Below are positions 41,390 through 49,553 of a DNA stretch of 64,000 bases, piece by piece. The position numbers were made by a program, and so were the translations under genes. The notes under the pieces were generated by a model. The model worked only from the letters and a program-made list of their open reading frames with translations. It had not been told where the DNA came from and ran no database searches. Source of the DNA: Acidimicrobiales bacterium (GTDB lineage: Bacteria; Actinomycetota; Acidimicrobiia; Acidimicrobiales; UBA8190); the NCBI GenBank assembly GCA_035531755.1, contig DATKSK010000055.1:1-64000 (forward strand). Direction: 5' to 3'. Numbering within the stretch: the stretch's first letter is position 1; every line of letters starts with the position of its first letter.

Positions 41390-42723
41390 GTGCGCCGGAC
41401 TCGCCCGGCCGCTCGCGACTGGCCTCGGCGGCGCGCGTGGCGGCGGTGGCGACGCTGCTGATCGCGGTGGTGTACGTGGGCGTGGTCGCCGTGCTCGACG
41501 TGATCGTCTTCGACCGACAGGTGCACCAGGTCGACGCGCGACTGCGCGACCACCTGCGGGTGGCGGTGGCGACCGTCGATCCCACGGCCGCAAACGCCGA
41601 CACGTACACGAGCGGGGAACTCGACGACGCCCCCGTCTTCTACTGGCGCGCCGCCACCGCCGGCGCCAGACCCCTCCCGCTCGGCGACGCCCCCGTGTTG
41701 CCCCCGGGCGCGTGGACGCGCGACGGCCGCCCCGTCACCGCCACCGTGGGCACCAGCTCGTTCCGCACGATGTCGATACGCTCGGGGGCCGGTTGGCTCA
41801 TCGCCGGACAGAGCGTGGCCGAGGCCAACCACGCCCGTGGGGTCCTGGTGATCAGCGAGGCGATCGCCGGGCCGGTCCTGCTCGTGGCCACCTTCCTCGG
41901 CCTCCTCGTCATCGGGCTCAAGGCCTCCTCGCCCGTCGAGCTCGCCCGCCGGCGGCAGCTCGAGTTCACGGCGGACGCCTCGCACGAGCTGCGGACCCCG
42001 CTGAGCGTCATCGACGCCGAGATCAGCCTGGCGCTCGGTGCGCCGCGCCAGGCCGACCAGTACCGGGAGGTCCTCGACCGGATCAGCAACGAGAGCGGCC
42101 GGCTCCGCCGCATCGTCGAGGACCTCCTCTTCCTCGCCCGCTTCGACTCCGAGCCGGCTCCCCCCGGCGCGGAGCCCGTGGACCTCGCCGCCGTCGCCGC
42201 CGGCTGCGCGGACCGCTTCGGGTCGGTGGCGGTCGCCCGCGCCGTGGAGATCGTCGTGCGCCGCCACGGCGACGGGCCGACCGCCATCAACGCCCCGCCG
42301 GAGTGGGTCGACCGCCTGGCAGGGGTCCTGGTCGACAACGCCTGCCGCCACGCCGGCACGGGGGGAGCCGTCCACATCGTGGTGGGCACCCACGGCGCCC
42401 GGGTGAGCCTGGCGGTCGAGGACAGCGGGCCCGGCATCCCTCCCGGCGACCGCGACCGGCTGTTCGACCGGTTCCACCGCTCCACCGAGGCGGGGGGCGC
42501 GGCGGGCCTCGGGCTCGCCATCGCCGACTCGATCGTCCGCTCGACCGGCGGGCGGTGGCGCATCGGCGACGCGTCGATCGGCGGGGCGCGCATGGAAGTC
42601 GTGTGGCACCGCTCCCGCTCGCATGCGCGGGATCAGGGGATCGTCAACCGAGATGCGCCGTCGCCCAGGCCAGCCACGGGCCCGACCGGCCCACGAGCAG
42701 CAGACCGAGCAGGACCCCGATGA
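41386..42723 (+). CDS. Sensor histidine kinase
   Basis: The membrane kinase partner of the upstream regulator. Two membrane segments (VAAVATLLIAVVYVGVVAVL and GPVLLVATFLGLLVIGL) frame an extracytoplasmic sensor of about 120 residues. The HisKA domain has the phosphorylated His in DASHELRTPLSV. The ATPase domain has the N-box LVDNACRHA, G1 DSGPGIP and G2 GLGLAIAD. The tail beyond the kinase is Pro/Arg-rich. The last 80 bp overlap the convergent membrane-protein gene. Confidence 0.93.
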   Translation: MSAPDSPGRSRLASAARVAAVATLLIAVVYVGVVAVLDVIVFDRQVHQVDARLRDHLRVAVATVDPTAANADTYTSGELDDAPVFYWRAATAGARPLPLGDAPVLPPGAWTRDGRPVTATVGTSSFRTMSIRSGAGWLIAGQSVAEANHARGVLVISEAIAGPVLLVATFLGLLVIGLKASSPVELARRRQLEFTADASHELRTPLSVIDAEISLALGAPRQADQYREVLDRISNESGRLRRIVEDLLFLARFDSEPAPPGAEPVDLAAVAAGCADRFGSVAVARAVEIVVRRHGDGPTAINAPPEWVDRLAGVLVDNACRHAGTGGAVHIVVGTHGARVSLAVEDSGPGIPPGDRDRLFDRFHRSTEAGGAAGLGLAIADSIVRSTGGRWRIGDASIGGARMEVVWHRSRSHARDQGIVNRDAPSPRPATGPTGPRAADRAGPR

Positions 42724-43291
42724 CGAGGCTCCCCGCCACCGCCCACTGACGCAGGCCGGCGCCCCGGACGTCACGGCGGGTGCGGCGATACCAGTCACGC
42801 GGTGCCAGGCGGGCGGTGTCGACGAGGTGCCCGAGGACGTGGAGGGCCATCACGCCGAACCATCCGACGAAGCTCGCCTTGTGGAGGAAGAGCAACTCCT
42901 GGCGGGTGCCTCCCGGTGCCACCAGCAACGCCACACCCGTGCCGAAGACGACGACTGTCGACGCCACCACCAGGGGCCCGAGCAGGCGCAGGAGCGCGGG
43001 CGGGGGGCCCTTGCGGCGATACGCCTCCGAGCCGCGGTAGTAGCGCACGAACCGGTAGAGCGTGCTGCCGATCTTGAGGGCCACGGGCGGGACGAGGAGC
43101 ATGCCGATGAAGACGTGGGGGGCGAGCAGGCGGCGGATCGACAGCACGGTCACGCCCTCGGCCGCCAGCAGGACGAAGAGCACGGCGGCCACCGACCCGG
43201 TCAGGCGGGCGTTCGCCTCGGGGCCCGCGTCGGAGGCCTCGGGCGCCCCGGGGTCGTCCCGGTGCCGCATGTCTCCTGGACGCACGACCAT
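42644..43291 (-). CDS. Four-helix membrane protein, cytochrome b561/DUF4405-like
   Basis: A 215-residue protein with four hydrophobic segments. Helix 1 is SVAAVLFVLLAAEGVTVLSI, followed by LLAPHVFIGMLLVPPVALKIG, then VVASTVVVFGTGVALLVA and LHKASFVGWFGVMALHVLGH. His residues sit at membrane positions (APHVFIG, FLHKA, ALHVLGH), which could ligate heme as in cytochrome b-type proteins. The last segment before the end (VIGVLLGLLLVG) may be a fifth helix. Function is inferred from topology only. It overlaps the end of the histidine kinase gene. Confidence 0.7.
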   Translation of the reverse strand: MVVRPGDMRHRDDPGAPEASDAGPEANARLTGSVAAVLFVLLAAEGVTVLSIRRLLAPHVFIGMLLVPPVALKIGSTLYRFVRYYRGSEAYRRKGPPPALLRLLGPLVVASTVVVFGTGVALLVAPGGTRQELLFLHKASFVGWFGVMALHVLGHLVDTARLAPRDWYRRTRRDVRGAGLRQWAVAGSLVIGVLLGLLLVGRSGPWLAWATAHLG

Positions 43292-43363
43292 CGCGCCCCC
43301 ACGGTACGCGCCCCGCATGACGACGACGTGAAGGGCCCAGGCCCGTCCGGTACCGTCGCGACC

Positions 43364-44545
43364 GTGCCCCGGGTCGCGCCGGGGCGCTCCACCCGGCGAC
43401 GAAGGGGCCAGTTGGACCAGCCGAGCCTGCATCCACGCCCGCCCGGGCGGACGGCCCGGGTGCGGACGGCCCGGGTGCGCACGGTCCGGGTGGCGGTAGC
43501 CGTCGTGGCCGTCGGCGCCCTCGGCACCGCCGTCTCCCTGGCGGTGGCCTCGTCGCCGGGCCACGCCCGTTCCCCCGGCAGGAAGCCGGGGACCGCCACG
43601 ACGGCGCCGGCCCGGGCCGCGCCCCACTCGACGGTGGCGTCGGCCACGAGCCCGGCCCCCACGACCACCGGCCCCATCCCGACCACGACGGCTCCGGCCG
43701 GCGGGGTGGCGACGCCGACGTACGCGGTGGCGGACCAGACCTTCACGCTCGTGGACCCGACGCGCCCGACGCCGGCTCGGGGGTCGGTGCCGGTGTCGGC
43801 TGGACGCGTGCTGCGGACAGTCGTCCGTCGCCCCGCGGGCCTCGCCGGTCCACTCCCCCTCGTCGTCTTCGCCCACGGGTACGCCACCGACCCCGAGACC
43901 TACGAGCCCCTGCTCGACGCGTGGGCGGCGGCGGGGTACCTGGTGGTGGCGCCCGACTGCCCGGGATCGGCGAGCGACGGGCCCGGCACGCCCGTCCAGG
44001 ACTACGCGGCGCAGGCCCGGGACCTGTCCTTCGTGATCAGCGCCATCCTGAACGGGAACGCCGGACCGGTCCAAGCCGACCAGGTCGAGCCCGGCCAGAT
44101 CGTCGTCGCCGGGCACAGCGACGGCGGGACGGCCGTCACCATCATGGCGCTCAACCCCGCCTATGCCGACCCCCGCGTGAAGGCGTACGTCAACATGGCG
44201 GGGCAGATCCCGACAGACGTCCCCGGCCCCTGGGCATCGAGCCCGGTGTCGGGCGCGCTGCTGGTGGCGGTGGGCGATCGCGACCAGTACGGCAACCTCG
44301 CCCTGTCGACGGCGATGTTCGCCGCGGCCCGCATGCCGAAGGCCTTGCTGGTCGTGCCGGGCGGCGACCACCTCGGCACCTTCGTGGCGTCGTCGGCCGT
44401 CGCCGCGCAGGTGCGCGCCGCCACGGTGCGATTCCTGGGCGCCGTCTTCGCCTCGAGCACCCGCTCGTTCACCCCCTCGCAACTGGGGCAGGCGGTACGG
44501 GGAACGGGCCCCTCACCCCCGTTCACCGTGACCACCGCCGATTGA
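43364..44545 (+). CDS. Secreted alpha/beta hydrolase (esterase-like)
   Basis: A 393-residue protein exported by an N-terminal signal/anchor (RVAVAVVAVGALGTAVSLAV), then a Ser/Thr/Pro-rich linker to about residue 125. The hydrolase domain has VVFAHGYATDPETY (oxyanion hole), the nucleophile elbow VVAGHSDGG with Ser, the acid strand VAVGDRD, and the His in GGDHLGTF. The layout resembles the dienelactone hydrolase/cutinase-like group. GTG start at 43364. The signal region contains RVRTA repeats from a 15-bp tandem duplication at 43450-43494. Confidence 0.82.
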   Translation: MPRVAPGRSTRRRRGQLDQPSLHPRPPGRTARVRTARVRTVRVAVAVVAVGALGTAVSLAVASSPGHARSPGRKPGTATTAPARAAPHSTVASATSPAPTTTGPIPTTTAPAGGVATPTYAVADQTFTLVDPTRPTPARGSVPVSAGRVLRTVVRRPAGLAGPLPLVVFAHGYATDPETYEPLLDAWAAAGYLVVAPDCPGSASDGPGTPVQDYAAQARDLSFVISAILNGNAGPVQADQVEPGQIVVAGHSDGGTAVTIMALNPAYADPRVKAYVNMAGQIPTDVPGPWASSPVSGALLVAVGDRDQYGNLALSTAMFAAARMPKALLVVPGGDHLGTFVASSAVAAQVRAATVRFLGAVFASSTRSFTPSQLGQAVRGTGPSPPFTVTTAD

Positions 44546-44563
44546 CGGCGTCCCGCCGGAGGG

Positions 44564-45865
44564 TCAGGAGACGTAGAGCTGGCCGTCGGAGCCCTTGGCG
44601 ATGGTGATGCGCCCCAGGCCGGTCGCCGCCGGGCCCTGCTCGACGTTGCCGGTGCGACCGTTGAACACCGACCCGTGGCACGGGCAGATGAACTTCCCGT
44701 CGGAGCCCGAGTACTCGACGATGCAGCCGGCATGGGGGCACACCGCGTCGAAGGCGATGAACTTCCCGGCCGTCGGTTGCACCACGAGCGACGGGTCGCC
44801 CGAGCTCGGGTCCTGGAACGACGCCGCTCCTCCGACGGGCACGACACTGGCGGCGCCGATCCGGGTGCCCGACGGTTGCTTGACCGGCGTGGTGCTCGCC
44901 GGGGTGCTCGACGACGTCGGCGATCCCGCCGTGGTGGACGTGCTCGGAGCCGCCGTGGTGGAACTTGCCGCCGCCGAGCTTCCCAGCGTCGGTGCGCCCG
45001 ACCGTTGGGTGGCACCGCCGACGAGCCGCCCGAGCCCGGCCGCCAGGCCGGCGCCGAGGACGGCCGCCACCGCCACGGCACCGGCCACCATCCCCCGGAT
45101 GGTGAAGGCGCGCCGGTCGATGGCGTCCTTGTCCGGTCGGGGCGCGGTGTGGGGCCCACGCGCGAGGTACGGACACGGCATGGGCTCGCACGGCGCACGC
45201 TTCCTCGCCTTGCATGTCCCCCGGTCGTACGAGCCACAGATCTGCTGGACGGTCTCGAACGGGAGCGGGACCAGGGACGCCGGGCCCGCGCCGGCGTCCC
45301 GGCGAGCGAGGTCGGTCGACACCGCGTCGGCTGACAGCACGCCACCGGCGCCGGCGACGAGCAGGGGTGTCCAGGCGAAGACGAAGACGATGTCGGACCC
45401 CGTGTAGTACGGGCTCGCGTGGAAGCTGATGGTCAGGAACAGCCCGAACGACAGGAGCATGCCCGCTCCGGCGGCGAGGCGCGTCCACAGGCCGACCAGC
45501 GTCGCCACCCCGATGGCGACCTCGCCCAGCGCGATGAACACACCGAGCGGCACGGCCACATGCACGAGGTGCGCCACGAGACCGTGGATGGGGCTGCGCC
45601 GGGCGGCCGCCGTCAGCTGCGACTGGATGGAGGCGGGGTTCGAGGCGTCGAAGAAACCCGGGTTGGCGAGCTTCTGGAGCCCGGCGAAGGTGAACGTGAA
45701 CCCGAGGAAGGCGCGCAGGGGAAGCAGCGCCCATCCGGCCATGGTGGTGGCGCCCGGCACCGGCCCGTAGCGCGCCCACGCGTCCCGCCACCGGACCATG
45801 TCCGGGCGGCCAGGCGCAGTGGTCGTCCTCCGCTGGTGCTGGTTGGTCCGTTGCAGAACCATCAT
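44564..45865 (-). CDS. DoxX-Rieske fusion membrane protein
   Basis: A 433-residue fusion. The N-terminal half is a DoxX-type four-helix membrane domain (RAFLGFTFTFAGLQKLANPGFF, then LGEVAIGVATLVGLWTR). A cytoplasmic linker holds a four-Cys cluster (C-x7-C-x7-C-x4-C, residues 210-231). After a further helix (RGMVAGAVAVAAVLGAGLAAG) and a Ser/Thr-rich stalk comes a Rieske 2Fe-2S domain with CPHAGC and CPCHGS, including the disulfide pair of bc1-type Rieske proteins. A membrane quinone or thiol redox role is plausible. The start is one of two adjacent ATGs (45865, 45862) after GGGAGG. Confidence 0.88.
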   Translation of the reverse strand: MMVLQRTNQHQRRTTTAPGRPDMVRWRDAWARYGPVPGATTMAGWALLPLRAFLGFTFTFAGLQKLANPGFFDASNPASIQSQLTAAARRSPIHGLVAHLVHVAVPLGVFIALGEVAIGVATLVGLWTRLAAGAGMLLSFGLFLTISFHASPYYTGSDIVFVFAWTPLLVAGAGGVLSADAVSTDLARRDAGAGPASLVPLPFETVQQICGSYDRGTCKARKRAPCEPMPCPYLARGPHTAPRPDKDAIDRRAFTIRGMVAGAVAVAAVLGAGLAAGLGRLVGGATQRSGAPTLGSSAAASSTTAAPSTSTTAGSPTSSSTPASTTPVKQPSGTRIGAASVVPVGGAASFQDPSSGDPSLVVQPTAGKFIAFDAVCPHAGCIVEYSGSDGKFICPCHGSVFNGRTGNVEQGPAATGLGRITIAKGSDGQLYVS

Positions 45866-46056
45866 CCTCCCGCAGCCCGGTGGCCGTGTGGCATCGCCCC
45901 AGGCAGGCGCAACGCACCCTAACCAGGGCGCCTTACGGTGCCATGAACACCACGCACACCGTGCAGCCACCGCCCAGCGACGGCCCAGGGGTCGCCGTCA
46001 GCCGCCGGCAGCACGAGCCCCGGAGACCGCACGCGGCGCCGTCCGAGGACCCGTCG

Positions 46057-46129
46057 CTGGCGGGGGAGGGCTCGAACCTCCAACATCCGGCTCCAAAGGC
46101 CGGCGTTCTGCCGATTGAACTACCCGCCA
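46057..46129 (-). tRNA. tRNA-Gln (anticodon TTG)
   Basis: Read on the minus strand the acceptor pairs TGGCGGG with CCCGCCA, the discriminator is G, and the T-arm contains GGTTCGAGCC. The anticodon stem CCGGC/GCCGG holds the loop C-T-TTG-G-A, giving anticodon TTG (Gln). The 73-nt cloverleaf has no encoded CCA, as is common in actinobacteria. Confidence 0.92.
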
Positions 46130-46160
46130 AGGGTGGGTCGACCCATAACCGTAGGTGACG

Positions 46161-46547
46161 TCACGCCTCGATCAGCTCGATCCGGTTGCCGAAGGGGTCG
46201 TCGACGTAGCACCGCCGAACCCCGGGCACCTCCCCGTCGAACCGCACCTCGCAGCCGGCGGACCCGAGCGCCGCGCACAGGGCGTCGAGCTCCTCGACGA
46301 GCAGCGCGGGGTGGGCCTTGCGCGCCGGCCGGAAACCGTCCTCGGCGCCCAGATGCAGCGTCACCCGGTCGTTCGAGAACCAACACCCGCCCCGGGCCGC
46401 CAGGGCGGGCGGCTTGGGGCGCTCCTCCAACCCGAGGAGCCCGGCGTAGAACACCCGGGCGCCAGCCTCGCCGCCCGGGGGCATGGCCAACTGGACATGG
46501 TCGACGGCCACGAGCCGGTGACCCACGACCCACCTCCGATGGAGCAC
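46161..46547 (-). CDS. VOC-family (glyoxalase/bleomycin-resistance) protein
   Basis: A 128-residue single-domain VOC protein. LVAVDHVQLAMPPGGEAGAR begins the first module with its metal His, then YAGLLGLEERPKP. The second module has HPALLVEELDALCAALG and the end YVDDPFGNRIELIE with the metal Glu. These proteins bind divalent metal and catalyse isomerisation or dioxygenation, or bind toxic compounds; the substrate is unknown. It sits between tRNA-Gln and the bS22 gene. Confidence 0.88.
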   Translation of the reverse strand: MLHRRWVVGHRLVAVDHVQLAMPPGGEAGARVFYAGLLGLEERPKPPALAARGGCWFSNDRVTLHLGAEDGFRPARKAHPALLVEELDALCAALGSAGCEVRFDGEVPGVRRCYVDDPFGNRIELIEA

Positions 46548-46612
46548 GTTCCGGTCCTGGCCCGAGGCTACTTGGCGGATGCACGGGCCGGCCCGCTAAC
46601 CTGCGGGCAGTC

Positions 46613-46714
46613 ATGGGATCCCTGATCAAGAAGCGCCGCAAGCGGATGCGCAAGAAGAAGCACAAGAAGATGCTGAAGGCCACCCGCTGGCAACGGCGGG
46701 CAGCCGGCAAGTAG
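46613..46714 (+). CDS. Actinobacterial small ribosomal protein bS22 (AURKAIP1/COX24 domain)
   Basis: A 33-residue, extremely basic protein (MGSLIKKRRKRMRKKKHKK, then MLKATRWQRRAAGK). It is nearly colinear with the tiny mycobacterial 30S subunit protein bS22, which carries the COX24 motif. It binds rRNA in the small subunit. The gene is far below usual length thresholds and easily missed. It ends just before a strong stem-loop shared with the convergent ispE gene. Confidence 0.92.
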   Translation: MGSLIKKRRKRMRKKKHKKMLKATRWQRRAAGK

Positions 46715-46727
46715 GTCGCACGGCCCC

Positions 46728-46750
46728 GCTCCCGCCCTCCGGGCGGGAGT
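46728..46750. terminator. Bidirectional stem-loop terminator
   Basis: CTCCCGCCC and GGGCGGGAG form a 9-bp GC-rich stem with a TCC loop, plus one outer G-U pair. It lies between the bS22 stop and the convergent ispE stop, so it can end both transcripts. Confidence 0.75.
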
Positions 46751-46770
46751 GCCGCGTCGGGACCGGTCCG

Positions 46771-47616
46771 TCAGCGGCGGTCGAACGCAGGGACCGTCCG
46801 CACCGCCACCAGCGGGGCCCGGTCGTCCTTCATCACGAGGAACTCCCGGCCGTCGAGGCCGAGGCCGTCGGGCTCCCCCTCCACGAACCACGCCGACCCG
46901 CTGCCCGCCAGCCGCGGCCGTTGCCCGGTGAGCTCGCCCAGCCGGTCGCGCCAGTGGGCCAGCACGGGGACGACGTCGATGGCGGCGTCCTCGAGGTCGT
47001 TGCCACCCTCGGCCGCCGCCGCCGCCTCGCCCGTGCCGTCGCCTCCCGGACGCGCCCGCCGGTCGTCCCACGCCTTGTAGACGGCGCCGGTGTCGACGGC
47101 GATCGGCGGCAGCAGGAGCACGAACCGACGGTCCTCGAAGGCGAGGGGCTCGACGGTCTCCCCCACCCCCGTGACCCGTGCCCGCCCGCCCCAGACGCAG
47201 AAGGGGACGTCCGCGCCGACGCGGGCCGCCTCGTGGAGATCGGTGACCTGCGCCCATCGCAGCACGGCGGCGGCGTCGGCGGAGCCGCCCCCGAGGCCCG
47301 CTCCCGTCGGGATGCGCTTCACGATGCGCACCGCCGCGCTGCGGCCGGCGAGGGCGAGGGCACGGGCCACCAGGTTGTCGGGCCCGGTGGGCACGAGGCC
47401 GACACCGAGCGAGCCCACCACGTCGTCGACCACCGAGATGCCCGCCCCGGGCTCGAAGGTGAGCGTGTCGACGAGGTCGATCGACACCATCTCGGCGTCG
47501 AGCAGGTGGTAGCCGTCGTGGCGGACCCCGGTCACCCGCAGCGAGAGGGTCAGCTTGGCCGGGGCCGGCATGGTCAGCCGCGCCCTGGAGCGTGCCCCGT
47601 CGGCCGGGGCGCTCAC
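46771..47616 (-). CDS. ispE: 4-diphosphocytidyl-2-C-methyl-D-erythritol kinase
   Basis: IspE phosphorylates CDP-methylerythritol in the MEP isoprenoid pathway. The GHMP-kinase signatures are clear: APAKLTLSLRVTGVRHDGYHLL near the start (with active-site Lys), KRIPTGAGLGGGSADAAAVL (ATP loop), DVPFCVWGG and LAGSGSAWF. I place the start at GTG 47616, whose GTGA overlaps the rsmA stop; the open frame continues to 47658. The end converges on bS22. Confidence 0.93.
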   Translation of the reverse strand: MSAPADGARSRARLTMPAPAKLTLSLRVTGVRHDGYHLLDAEMVSIDLVDTLTFEPGAGISVVDDVVGSLGVGLVPTGPDNLVARALALAGRSAAVRIVKRIPTGAGLGGGSADAAAVLRWAQVTDLHEAARVGADVPFCVWGGRARVTGVGETVEPLAFEDRRFVLLLPPIAVDTGAVYKAWDDRRARPGGDGTGEAAAAAEGGNDLEDAAIDVVPVLAHWRDRLGELTGQRPRLAGSGSAWFVEGEPDGLGLDGREFLVMKDDRAPLVAVRTVPAFDRR

Positions 47617-48500
47617 GGACCGCCGTCCCCGGGCAGGCATGCCGCCAGTCTTCCCCATTCCTCCACCGAGAGGCTCTCGGCGCGGGCCTCGGGGTCGATG
47701 CCCGCCGCGGCGAACACCTCGGCCGGGACGGTGCCGGCGAGCGCCCGGCGGAGCATCTTGCGCCGGTGGGCGAACCCGGCCCGCACCAGCGCGAACAGCC
47801 GGGCGGCAGGGACGGTACCGGGGTCGACGGCCACCGACGGCCGCCGGTCGATGCGCACCAGCGCCGACTCCACCTTCGGCCGCGGCACGAACACCGACGC
47901 CGGGACGCGGCCGACGACGCGCGCCGTGGCGTGGTACGCCACCTTCACCGACACCGCACCGTAGGCCTTGCCGCCCGGCGCGGCGGCGAGGCGCTCACCG
48001 ACTTCGCGCTGCACCATGACCAACATCGACGCCACCGTGGGCGCCTCGTCGAGGACGCGCAGCACGACAGGGACGGCCACGTTGTACGGAAGGTTCGCCA
48101 CCATCGTCCACGACGCCGACAGCCCGTCCGGCCCGGCCCGCTCGGCGCCCACCGGTTCGGAGGCTGCGAGCAGCGCTCCCCAGTCGAGGGTCAACGCGTC
48201 GGCCTCGACGACGCGCGCCCCCACGGGCTCCACCTGGGCGCGGAGCAAGGGGGTCAGATGACGGTCGAGCTCCACGGCCACGACGGTCGCACCGGTGTCG
48301 GCCAGCGCCAGCGTCAACGCCCCGAGCCCGGCGCCGATCTCGACGACGCGCGCCCCCGGCCCGACCCCGGACATGCGGGCGATGCGGCGGACGGTGTTGG
48401 CGTCCACCACGAAGTTCTGGCCGAGGGCCCGGCTCGGGCGCAGGCCATGGGTGCCGAGGAGCTCTTCGACCTGCCGGCGCGACAACGTCACGGCCGGCAT
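47613..48500 (-). CDS. rsmA: 16S rRNA dimethyladenosine transferase
   Basis: RsmA/KsgA dimethylates two adjacent adenosines in the 3' terminal helix of 16S rRNA late in 30S assembly. The 295-residue protein has the RPSRALGQNFVVDANTVRRI start, motif I VVEIGAGLGALT, VAVELDRHL, motif IV VANLPYNV, PRPKVESALVRID and the C-terminal FAHRRKMLRRAL helix. It is translationally coupled to ispE, the usual actinobacterial order. Confidence 0.95.
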   Translation of the reverse strand: MPAVTLSRRQVEELLGTHGLRPSRALGQNFVVDANTVRRIARMSGVGPGARVVEIGAGLGALTLALADTGATVVAVELDRHLTPLLRAQVEPVGARVVEADALTLDWGALLAASEPVGAERAGPDGLSASWTMVANLPYNVAVPVVLRVLDEAPTVASMLVMVQREVGERLAAAPGGKAYGAVSVKVAYHATARVVGRVPASVFVPRPKVESALVRIDRRPSVAVDPGTVPAARLFALVRAGFAHRRKMLRRALAGTVPAEVFAAAGIDPEARAESLSVEEWGRLAACLPGDGGP

Positions 48501-48528
48501 CCTGTCGCCGCCCGCGGACGGCGGGCGG

Positions 48529-49200
48529 TCACCAGGTCAGGCGCACCTCGACGACGCCCACCGACGGGCTGGCCAGCTGGGAGAACGTGGACTCGGAGAG
48601 GTCGATCACCCGCCCCGTGGTGGTCGCCTCGCGGTCGTCGACGGTACAGCGCGTCGACGCCCCGTCGGCGAGGTCCGTGACCGTCACGACCGTGCCGAAC
48701 GCCAAGCCGGGGCTGGCGCAGGTGCCCGGCGCGGCCGGGTACCACGACGCCTGGCCCGTCGTGGTGTGCTGCGGGGGCGGTGGCGCCGTCGGCGTCGGGG
48801 CCCGGGGCGCCGTGGTGGCCGGCACCGAGGTGACCGGCGGCGTGGGTCTCGGCGCCGCCGGCGTCGGGGGCGAGGACGCCCGAGCCGGAGCGGCGGTCGT
48901 CGTGGTGGCGGGGAGCGCGGGCCGCAACGACACGTGCAGCACCCGCACGGGCGAGGTGGCGACAGCCGCGGCGGTCGCAGGGAGCGTCGGCCCCACCGAC
49001 TCGACGAGATCCGCGAACGCGATGGAGACGGGCAGCGACGACGATCCACGTGACAACGTGGCGTCGGCCCGCGCGTGCGTCGCCTTGGTGGCGGCGTGGT
49101 GTCGGGCTGTCGGCGATGGGGCGCGTCCTGGTGTCGCGAGCAGGAGGAGCGGCACCACCACCACGGCGAGACAACATCCCAGCCGTACGGCGGGCCGCAA
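48529..49200 (-). CDS. Secreted RlpA-like double-psi beta-barrel protein
   Basis: A 223-residue exported protein. After a signal peptide (LGCCLAVVVVPLLLLATPGRA) comes a long Ala/Pro/Thr-rich region, then a C-terminal DPBB domain: GQASWYPAAPGTCASPGLAFGTVVTVTDLADGA (in two pieces), CTVDDREATTTGRVIDLSESTF and a VVEVRLTW end. It contains the catalytic-type Asp in VIDLS. Relatives are peptidoglycan-acting lytic transglycosylases. It occupies the place that RpfB holds in the metG-tatD-rpfB-rsmA-ispE cluster of other actinobacteria. Confidence 0.85.
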   Translation of the reverse strand: MRPAVRLGCCLAVVVVPLLLLATPGRAPSPTARHHAATKATHARADATLSRGSSSLPVSIAFADLVESVGPTLPATAAAVATSPVRVLHVSLRPALPATTTTAAPARASSPPTPAAPRPTPPVTSVPATTAPRAPTPTAPPPPQHTTTGQASWYPAAPGTCASPGLAFGTVVTVTDLADGASTRCTVDDREATTTGRVIDLSESTFSQLASPSVGVVEVRLTW

Positions 49201-49553
49201 CCCCCCGGCGCTGCGTGTCCGGGTCCTCAGAACTCCACCCTTTCTCTGCGGACTCGATGTCGACTGCGTCGGGATCGGATACGACGCTAGGCGCGTGTGC
49301 GCGCACCATCAATTCCGATCCGGAGCGACACACACGTCGTGCACGCACGAACAGGCCGTCTGTGCGGGCGAGATGAAGGACAGAGCGTGACCGGCCGACT
49401 ACCTCCAACACATCGTCGTGCCTGTGCCCTGTGGACAACCCAGTTCCTGTGCGTGAAAACGCCACAGAGCGCAACGGTGTAGCTACGCCGAATGGGTCAG
49501 TGCTCGGCATGAGGAATACCGCCGGGATTCGCCGGGAACCGGGGCGTGCACGT
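49201..49553. other. About 350 bp between the RlpA-like gene and tatD
   Basis: No gene fits. It should contain the promoter of the RlpA-like gene. I looked for a ydaO (c-di-AMP) riboswitch, which controls cell-wall hydrolase genes in other actinobacteria, but saw no matching conserved core. A lone TGTGGACAA resembles a DnaA box and is probably chance. Confidence 0.4.

Noticed and set aside
49430-49440. TGTGGACAA as a DnaA box or origin
   Set aside because: Single, imperfect copy with no cluster of boxes and no dnaA or dnaN nearby.
49201-49440. c-di-AMP (ydaO) riboswitch before the RlpA-like gene
   Set aside because: Expected from biology, but the conserved core elements are not visible; a covariance-model search would settle it.
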